Origin: Thermoplasmata archaeon
GTDB lineage: Archaea; Thermoplasmatota; Thermoplasmata; Lutacidiplasmatales; UBA184
Length of the DNA: 7,699 bases
NCBI GenBank assembly: GCA_030039825.1
Contig: JASHUV010000198.1
Location: 1 to 7,699, forward strand
Direction of reading: 5' to 3'
This document shows positions 1-4,803 of this stretch, piece after piece; position 1 is the stretch's first letter; every line of letters begins with the position of its first letter. The notes beneath the pieces are model-generated. The model was not told where the DNA came from. It saw nothing but the letters and a program-made list of their open reading frames with translations, and made no database searches. The translations under genes were made by a program, and so were the position numbers.

Positions 1-1
1 G

Positions 2-325
2 GCGGGGACCTACCAGGTCGTGGTCTCGGACAACGGCTATACCACGAGCACCACGACCGTCGTCCTGACGGCCGGGAACACCACGACCGAGAACATCGCC
101 CTCAAGCCGGTCAGCCCGTCGAGCTCCACGAGCCCGAGCCAGCCCGCTTCGGGGGGCTTCGCGGGGCTGTCCGGCAACGACCTCGGCGCCCTCCTGATCC
201 TCGTCGGGGCGATCGCCGCCGTGGGGATCGTCGGGGCGCTCGTCGTGGCGCGCAACGTCCGGGCGAAGCGCTCGGGCTCGAACGCGACCTACCCCCCGCC
301 CCGGACCCCTCCGCGCGCCCCGTAG
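2..325 (+). CDS. C-terminal part of a membrane-anchored surface protein with a carboxypeptidase-regulatory-like beta domain (5' partial)
   Basis: The reading frame is open from base 2, so the gene begins outside the window and the GTG at 20 is an internal valine, not the start. The visible 107 residues begin with the end of a small beta-sandwich of the carboxypeptidase-regulatory-like or PEGA type: the pattern G-x-Y-x-V-x-V-S-x-x-G-Y is followed by alternating Thr/Val strands and a final N-I-A-L strand. A Ser/Pro linker follows, then one membrane helix at about residues 61-83, an R-N-V-R-A-K-R stop-transfer cluster and a short proline-rich tail. This implies a surface protein with its C terminus in the cytosol. 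There is no cysteine in the visible part. The stop (TAG) sits at the top of a strong inverted repeat. The function of the missing N-terminal part is unknown. The next gene has the same domain-linker-helix-tail layout, so the two may be distant paralogues. Confidence 0.8.
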   Translation, partial: AGTYQVVVSDNGYTTSTTTVVLTAGNTTTENIALKPVSPSSSTSPSQPASGGFAGLSGNDLGALLILVGAIAAVGIVGALVVARNVRAKRSGSNATYPPPRTPPRAP

Positions 326-334
326 GGCGCGCGG
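311..334 (+). other. Perfect 10-bp GC-rich inverted repeat spanning a stop codon
   Basis: The left arm CCGCGCGCCC (311-320) and right arm GGGCGCGCGG (325-334) are exact reverse complements around a 4-base loop, CGTA. The TAG stop of the upstream gene occupies 323-325, at the loop and first base of the right arm. In RNA this would be a very stable hairpin. No T-run follows, so it does not look like a classical terminator. It could protect or process the 3' end, or be a by-product of high GC content. Confidence 0.45.
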
Positions 335-361
335 TCGGGCGGCGCGGCCGAGGTCGCGTCG

Positions 362-373
362 AGGAAGGAAGGT
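362..373 (+). promoter_or_regulatory. Shine-Dalgarno sequence for the 334-residue surface protein gene
   Basis: AGGAAGGAAGGT ends 5 bases before the ATG at 379. A second in-frame ATG lies directly after it at 382, 8 bases from the same site. Either could be used, and they differ by one methionine. No AT-rich TATA/BRE-like element is visible in the 53-base gap upstream, so transcription probably continues from the preceding gene. Confidence 0.65.
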
Positions 374-378
374 AAGGG

Positions 379-1383
379 ATGATGGGAACGCGACGCGCCG
401 GGGCGGCGGCCCTCCCGCTCGGCCGGACGACGGCGGTCGCCACCGCCCTCCTCCTCGTCGTGGCGTTCCTCGGCGTCCTGCCGGTCGGATCGGCCGCCCC
501 CGCCGCGGCCCCCCCGACGGCGTCGCCGAGAGCGAGCGTCGCCGAGCCGTCGGTCCTCGCGATCACGCAATCGCCGTCGCGGATCCTCGAGCAGGACAAC
601 ATGACCGTCGCGGTCGAGCTGACCGACACCTCGGCGGTCAAGCTCGTCTGGTTCACCTTCTGCCAGCTCTCCTCGGCCCTCTGCTACCTCCCGGTCGTGG
701 TGATGACCGCCGAGGGGAACGGTTGGTACACGGGCTCGACCTACGCCATGTCGGCGTACAGCGGGATGAACGTGAGCATCCGGGCCGGCTACAACATCAC
801 GGTCCAGCTCCAGAACGACTCGAACTTCACCGAGCCCCACCTGCCGAACGCCTTCCCGGGCCTCACCGTCGCCGTCTCGATCTCCGGGGAGTACCTCTAC
901 CAGATGCAGGTCTCCCCGAACGTCTACGACCTTCAGGGGACGATCGACTACGCCGGCACGTCCACGCCGATCGACGGCGCGAACGTCTCGCTCGATCCGG
1001 GCCACCTGAGCACGACGACGAGCGCGTCCGGCGGGTACGAGTTCGACAACCTGACGAACGGGAGCTACACCCTCAACATCTCGAAGGGCGACTACCGCGC
1101 GACGAACGTCTCGGTCGCCATCGACGGCGGGAACGTGGTGAAGGACCTCTCGGTCTCGAACTCGACGGTCGTGGGCGTCGGGAGCCCCGGCCCGACCACC
1201 GCGAACCCGTCGTTCTTCGCCACGACGACGGGCCACGCCGTCCTCGCCGGGGCGGTGGTCGTCATCGTGGTCGTCGCGGTGATCGTTCTCCTCCTCCGGC
1301 GGCGACCCCCGGGCGCCGCGTCGCCCGCGCCGGCCGCCGTCCCCTCCCCGACCCCCTCCGAGCCGAGCCCACCGACGCCCTAG
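379..1383 (+). CDS. Membrane-anchored surface protein: two-cysteine N-terminal domain plus carboxypeptidase-regulatory-like domain
   Basis: The protein has 334 residues. An Arg-containing n-region and hydrophobic segment (about residues 17-38) form a signal peptide. An Ala/Pro-rich linker leads to a beta-rich domain (about 58-178) that I cannot assign to a family. It holds the only two cysteines, C95 and C102 (F-C-x6-C-Y), likely a disulfide. Residues about 184-262 form a carboxypeptidase-regulatory-like beta-sandwich: G-T-I-D-Y-A-G, P-I-D-G-A-N-V, then G-G-Y-E-F-D-N-L and G-S-Y-T-L-N-I-S-K. A membrane helix (about 286-306), an R-R-R stop and a 25-residue Pro/Ser tail follow. This puts most of the protein outside the cell. 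About eleven N-x-S/T sequons lie in the outer part, which suggests N-glycosylation. The stop lies 27 bases before the thioredoxin-CcdA gene on the same strand, so the two are probably co-transcribed. This protein could be a client or partner of that redox carrier, but that is inference; no enzymatic motif is seen. Confidence 0.85.
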   Translation: MMGTRRAGAAALPLGRTTAVATALLLVVAFLGVLPVGSAAPAAAPPTASPRASVAEPSVLAITQSPSRILEQDNMTVAVELTDTSAVKLVWFTFCQLSSALCYLPVVVMTAEGNGWYTGSTYAMSAYSGMNVSIRAGYNITVQLQNDSNFTEPHLPNAFPGLTVAVSISGEYLYQMQVSPNVYDLQGTIDYAGTSTPIDGANVSLDPGHLSTTTSASGGYEFDNLTNGSYTLNISKGDYRATNVSVAIDGGNVVKDLSVSNSTVVGVGSPGPTTANPSFFATTTGHAVLAGAVVVIVVVAVIVLLLRRRPPGAASPAPAAVPSPTPSEPSPPTP

Positions 1384-1400
1384 CGAGGCGAAGGGCGGAC

Positions 1401-1405
1401 GGAGG
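1401..1405 (+). promoter_or_regulatory. Shine-Dalgarno GGAGG that fixes the GTG start of the thioredoxin-CcdA gene
   Basis: GGAGG lies 5 bases upstream of the GTG at 1411. The encoded N terminus (M-T-R-R-W then a hydrophobic run) is a proper signal peptide, and no better-placed ATG is available nearby. The GTG start is therefore well supported. Confidence 0.75.
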
Positions 1406-1410
1406 CAGCC

Positions 1411-2745
1411 GTGACGCGCCGGTGGATCGGGCCGCTCCTCGTCCTCGGCGCGCTCGCCCTGCTCGGGCTCGCGACGGTCCCGGCGGCCTCGGCGAGCGCG
1501 ACGGTCGGCGATCTCGCGCCGACGTTCACGTTGCCCGACATCTACGGGCACCCGTTCAACCTGACCTCCTACCGGAACAGCTCGGTCGTCGTGATCGAGT
1601 TCACGTCGCTCTCCTGCAGCGAGTGCGCCATCGTGATGCAGAGCCTGCGGTCGATGTACGCCTCGTACAACGCGACCGGGACGAGCGACGTGAGGATCAT
1701 CTCGATCTACACCGAGCCGTCGTTCGGGGACACGATCCCGGCGCTGCGGACCTACCATCAGGAGAACAACATCACCTGGACGATGGCCCAGGACACGCCG
1801 CAGCTCACCGTCCAGACGGCCTACGGCGTCACCGAGCTCCCCGACCTCGTCATCATCAACGAGAAGGGGCAGGCGACCTACGATAAGACCGGGGGCGCCA
1901 CGACCCCCCAGCTCGAGTCGGAGCAGCTCCAGCCGGCGATCAGTAGCGCCCTCGCGGGCAAGGCCGCCCCGATCTCCCTCGTCGTGGTGAGCGTCTACGC
2001 GCTCGCGGCGATCGCGGGCCTCACGACGTTCTTCTCGCCGTGCGCCTTCCCGATGTTCCCGGGGTACATGGCGCTCTTCCTCGGGCTCAACACGAACGCC
2101 GCCGCCGGATCGCCGGCCGCGGAGCCCGGCGGCTACCGCGGGGCCGTCAAGAAGGCGCTCTCGGCGGGCAGCGTGACGGCGCTCGGGATGCTGATCGTCT
2201 TCCTCCTGCTCGGGGTCGCGCTCATCTTCGCGGCCGGGCTCGTCGACACCCACATCCCCGACCTCCTCGTCGTCGTCGGGGTCGTCCTCGTCGCCCTCGG
2301 CCTGCTCCTCTTCACGAACCTCCAGTACTGGCGCCTCGTCGCCCCGCTCCAGAGGGTCTGGCAGAGGATCGCCGGGGGCGGCGACGCGCCGACCCCGATC
2401 GCCGGCGCGACCCCGACGAGCGGCCGGGCGTTCTACCTGAAGCTGTTCAGCTACGGGATGGGCTACGCGGCCGCCGCGGCCGGCTGCGTCGCCCCGGTCA
2501 TCATCTCCGCGATCGTCGCCGGCCTCGCGCTCGGCGTCGTCGGGGGCGTGATCAACATCCTCATCTACAGCCTGACGGCGGCGCTCCTCATGATCGGGGT
2601 GACGGTCGCCCTCGCCCTCGCCGGGAAGCGCTGGGTCGACCTCCTGAAGGCCTACACGCCGGTCATCAAGAAGGTCAGCGCCGGCGTGCTCGTGATCGTC
2701 GGCGTCTACCTCCTCTACTACTACTACATCGCCTGGATCGCCTGA
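1411..2745 (+). CDS. Thioredoxin-like (TlpA/AhpC-TSA type) domain fused to a CcdA/DsbD-type transmembrane electron carrier
   Basis: The protein has 444 residues. The CcdA/DsbD family passes electrons from cytosolic thioredoxin across the membrane to reduce extracytoplasmic thiols, serving disulfide repair or cytochrome c maturation. A signal peptide or anchor (about 6-28) precedes a thioredoxin-like domain (about 31-182). It begins with the redoxin pattern V-G-D-L-A-P-x-F-T-L-P-D and has redox motif C69-S-E-C72 and probable cis-proline P144 (E-L-P-D). Its four N-x-S/T sequons (N50, N56, N87, N120) all fall here, consistent with an outside location. The CcdA part (about 186-444) has roughly six helices and both family cysteines: C211 in F-F-S-P-C-A-F-P-M-F-P-G-Y and C359 in A-A-G-C-V-A-P-V. 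The last helix ends in a Tyr cluster (Y436-Y439). The thioredoxin domain is N-terminal to the membrane part, whereas in proteobacterial DsbD the thioredoxin-like gamma domain is C-terminal. The C-x-x-C lacks the proline common in TlpA/ResA motifs. No CxxCH haem motif occurs nearby, so a general reductase role is as likely as a cytochrome role. Confidence 0.93.
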   Translation: MTRRWIGPLLVLGALALLGLATVPAASASATVGDLAPTFTLPDIYGHPFNLTSYRNSSVVVIEFTSLSCSECAIVMQSLRSMYASYNATGTSDVRIISIYTEPSFGDTIPALRTYHQENNITWTMAQDTPQLTVQTAYGVTELPDLVIINEKGQATYDKTGGATTPQLESEQLQPAISSALAGKAAPISLVVVSVYALAAIAGLTTFFSPCAFPMFPGYMALFLGLNTNAAAGSPAAEPGGYRGAVKKALSAGSVTALGMLIVFLLLGVALIFAAGLVDTHIPDLLVVVGVVLVALGLLLFTNLQYWRLVAPLQRVWQRIAGGGDAPTPIAGATPTSGRAFYLKLFSYGMGYAAAAAGCVAPVIISAIVAGLALGVVGGVINILIYSLTAALLMIGVTVALALAGKRWVDLLKAYTPVIKKVSAGVLVIVGVYLLYYYYIAWIA

Positions 2746-2791
2746 GCCGGGCGGGCGTCCTCCTCGTCGTCCGAGGGGCGGCGGCGCCGCG
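2746..2791. other. Short gap between convergent gene ends
   Basis: These 46 bases separate the stop of the plus-strand thioredoxin-CcdA gene from the stop of the minus-strand Kelch-PKD gene. There is no T-rich run on either strand of the kind expected at archaeal terminators. A palindrome begins at its right edge and is the only visible candidate for ending or protecting the two converging transcripts. Confidence 0.6.
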
Positions 2792-2801
2792 CTAGCGCGG
2801 C
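2786..2801. other. Perfect 16-bp palindrome centred on the Kelch-PKD stop codon
   Basis: GCCGCGCTAGCGCGGC is its own reverse complement. Its centre, CTAG, contains the TAG stop of the minus-strand gene (2792-2794). As RNA from either strand it would fold into a 6-bp GC stem with a CUAG loop. It is positioned to act on both convergent transcripts. With no adjacent T-run, terminator function is only a possibility. Confidence 0.4.
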
Positions 2802-4792
2802 CGTCTCCGGATCGCCAGGACGGCGAGCACGACCGCACCGGCGAGGAGGGCCCCGAGCGCCACCCAGAACCATCCCGGCACCGAGCTCGGCCCCGAGCTC
2901 GACGCGCCCGTCGACGGCGCGGCGGGCCCGACGATGATCGTCACGTTGCCCTGCGATGAGGCGCCGACGGAATCGTTCGCCCAGAGCTCGATCGTGTAGG
3001 TCCCGGCGCTCAGGAAGACGTGGCTCGCCCCGGCGGCCCCGGAGTGCGCCCCGTCGCCGAAGCGCCAGCTGAACGAGAACGGGCCGGTCCCCCCGGAGAG
3101 GTTCGCCGCGAAGCTCACCGGGGAACCGGCCGAGGGCGAGGGGCTCGCCGAGATCCCGTCGACCCGGGGACGCGCGTGCACGTCGACCGTGACGGTGGAG
3201 CTCGCCGTTCCGCCGTCGGCATCGGTCAGCGTGACGGTGGCGTTGTAGGCGCCGGCGGCCGCGTAGGTGTGGGGGGCCGAGGCGCCGGTGCCGGTGGCCG
3301 CGTCCCCGAAGCTCCAGGCGTAGGAGAGCGGAAGGGCCGTCGACGACCCCGAGGCGCTCAAGGTGATCGGGACGCCGGCGTCCGTCGCGGCCGGCGACGC
3401 GCTCGCGAGCACGCTCGGGCCCGGGCCGATCGAGATCGCGATCGGGGCCGCGAGGCCGACGCTCGCCCCGACGGCGTCCGTGACGTTCACGGAGATCCCG
3501 AAGGTACCGGTCGACGCGTAGACGTGGGTGAGGAGGAACGGACCCGGTCCGGAGACGGCCGCCGAGGCCCCGTCGCCGAAGCCGATGGTGGCGTTGTACG
3601 GCGCGCTCCCCCGGATCGGCGTGACGGTCACGCTCACGGCGGCCCCGACCTCGGCGTTCGGGGGCGCGAGGACGCTGAGCCCGGGGGCGTCCTCGTAGAC
3701 CCAGGTGTCGGCGAGCTCCTCGCCGGCCGGGTCCTGCCCGCCGAAGAGCATCGGCGCCCCCGGGCCCGGAGCGCTCGAGGATTCCGGGTCGAGGCGAGGG
3801 GACGGGAGGGCGCTCGGTGAGAGTCGGAACCAGCTTCCGCCGTCGAACTCCCACATGTCGTCGAACGTGGCGCTGAAGTTGCCGCCGCCGAACAGGACGA
3901 TCCGCCCGAGCGTCGGATCGAACGCCATGACGAACCCGATCCGCGCGCCGGGGTTCGCGGGCGGGGCGACCGGCCACCACTCGCCGGAGTAGAACTCCCA
4001 GGTCTCGTTGCTGAACGCGAAGCAGAGGAAGCCGCAGACGTCGAGGCCGCCGTAGAGGAGGAGGTAGCCCGTCGAGGGGTCGTAGGCGAGGCCGCCCCCG
4101 TCGAGGGGCGGAGGGGTCAGGGAGGAGTTCGCCTTCACCCAGCCGGACCAGCCCTCCCAGATCCACGTGTCGTTCAGGGTGGAACCTCCGGAGTCCCCAC
4201 CGAAGAGGACCGATCCGTTCTCGTCGGGCTCGGGGTCGAAGGCCATCATCGCGCCGTCCCGCGCCGGCGGCGCGAGGCTCACGTAGCTCACGTCGGTCCA
4301 GTGCCCGCCAGCGAAGAGCCACGTGTCCGCGAGGTCGGAGCCGTCGTAGCCGCCGAAGAGGAGGACCCCGCCCATGTTGGGATCGTAGTCCATGCTCGCC
4401 CGGACGCGCGCCGGCGGCGCGTCGTGCGGGTTCGTCTCGTTCGTCCAGTGCCCGCCGACCTCCACCCACGTGTCGTTCGTGTACGAGGCGTTCGCCGTCT
4501 CGCCGCCGAACATCACGGTCTCGTTGTCCGCCGCGTCGAACGCGAGCGAACCCTCGGAGGTCGCGGGCGGGGCGACCGGTCCGCTGACGTTGATCCAGGT
4601 CGGCACGATGATGGTGAGCGCCGGGTGGGCGATCGGCGTCGCCGCCGAGAGGGGGCCGGCCATCGTCGCGGCGCCGGCGGAGGGCGGCGCCGCCGGGATG
4701 GGACCGGACGAGGACAGGATGTTCGGAACGGCGCCGGACAGGGCGGCGCTCGCCGCCACCAGGACGACGAGGGCGAGGAACGACGCTCGCAT
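2792..4792 (-). CDS. Kelch-repeat and PKD-domain surface protein with a C-terminal membrane anchor
   Basis: The protein has 666 residues. A signal peptide (about 1-22) leads to six Kelch-type repeats (about 62-368). Each has a G-G doublet, at about 96, 147, 198, 248, 302 and 351, followed by a D-T-W-like triplet (N-D-T-W, A-D-T-W, N-E-T-W, D-D-M-W). Six repeats suit a six-bladed beta-propeller. Three PKD domains follow (about 372-456, 457-539, 541-622), with cores G-F-G-D-G, W-S-F-G-D and W-R-F-G-D-G and H-x-Y/F-x-x-x-G-T/A-Y/F turns. A membrane helix (about 639-660) and a final I-R-R-R-P-R place almost everything outside the cell. I count sixteen N-x-S/T sequons, suggesting heavy glycosylation. 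The only cysteines, C253 and C257, sit in an insertion after the fourth G-G. PKD and Kelch modules usually mediate protein or carbohydrate contacts, so an adhesion, S-layer-associated or binding role is likely; no catalytic motif is seen. The ATG follows the stop of the upstream gene by 6 bases, implying translational coupling. Confidence 0.92.
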   Translation of the reverse strand: MRASFLALVVLVAASAALSGAVPNILSSSGPIPAAPPSAGAATMAGPLSAATPIAHPALTIIVPTWINVSGPVAPPATSEGSLAFDAADNETVMFGGETANASYTNDTWVEVGGHWTNETNPHDAPPARVRASMDYDPNMGGVLLFGGYDGSDLADTWLFAGGHWTDVSYVSLAPPARDGAMMAFDPEPDENGSVLFGGDSGGSTLNDTWIWEGWSGWVKANSSLTPPPLDGGGLAYDPSTGYLLLYGGLDVCGFLCFAFSNETWEFYSGEWWPVAPPANPGARIGFVMAFDPTLGRIVLFGGGNFSATFDDMWEFDGGSWFRLSPSALPSPRLDPESSSAPGPGAPMLFGGQDPAGEELADTWVYEDAPGLSVLAPPNAEVGAAVSVTVTPIRGSAPYNATIGFGDGASAAVSGPGPFLLTHVYASTGTFGISVNVTDAVGASVGLAAPIAISIGPGPSVLASASPAATDAGVPITLSASGSSTALPLSYAWSFGDAATGTGASAPHTYAAAGAYNATVTLTDADGGTASSTVTVDVHARPRVDGISASPSPSAGSPVSFAANLSGGTGPFSFSWRFGDGAHSGAAGASHVFLSAGTYTIELWANDSVGASSQGNVTIIVGPAAPSTGASSSGPSSVPGWFWVALGALLAGAVVLAVLAIRRRPR

Positions 4793-4798
4793 GCGATC

Positions 4799-4803
4799 TC
4801 ACC
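4799..4803 (-). promoter_or_regulatory. Shine-Dalgarno GGTGA overlapping the upstream gene's stop codon
   Basis: Read on the minus strand, GGTGA lies 6 bases before the ATG of the Kelch-PKD gene and contains the TGA stop of the upstream gene. A ribosome finishing the upstream gene would be sitting on this site, so the two proteins are probably made in linked amounts. The GG is also the end of a 6-bp hairpin arm (4802-4807 pairing with 4815-4820). Confidence 0.65.

Noticed and set aside
326..378. Possible promoter between the first two plus-strand genes
   Set aside because: The stretch is almost entirely G and C with no TATA- or BRE-like element. Only a ribosome binding site can be supported.
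723..1886. Plus-strand open frame bridging the end of the 334-residue gene and the start of the thioredoxin-CcdA gene
   Set aside because: The translation is Arg/His/Asp-rich without motifs, and both real frames in the same bases have strong domain evidence.
2716..2727. Four tandem TAC triplets as a possible microsatellite
   Set aside because: They encode four tyrosines at the end of the last CcdA helix. The run is too short to call a repeat element, and interfacial Tyr clusters are common in membrane proteins.
1411..2745. Role of the fusion protein specifically in cytochrome c biogenesis
   Set aside because: CcdA was named for this role, but no CxxCH haem-binding motif or other maturation gene is in the window, so only a general thiol-electron transfer function is supported.
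289..2838. An 849-codon open frame on the minus strand opposite the three plus-strand genes
   Set aside because: Its translation is dominated by Arg, Asp, Gly and Glu with no domain. It lies exactly opposite genes with clear signal peptides, domains and ribosome sites. Long empty frames are expected at this GC content because stop codons are rare.
4150..4480. Recurrent CACGTG hexamers that look like a repeated protein-binding site
   Set aside because: They fall on the D-T-W triplets of successive Kelch repeats and are explained by the coding sequence.
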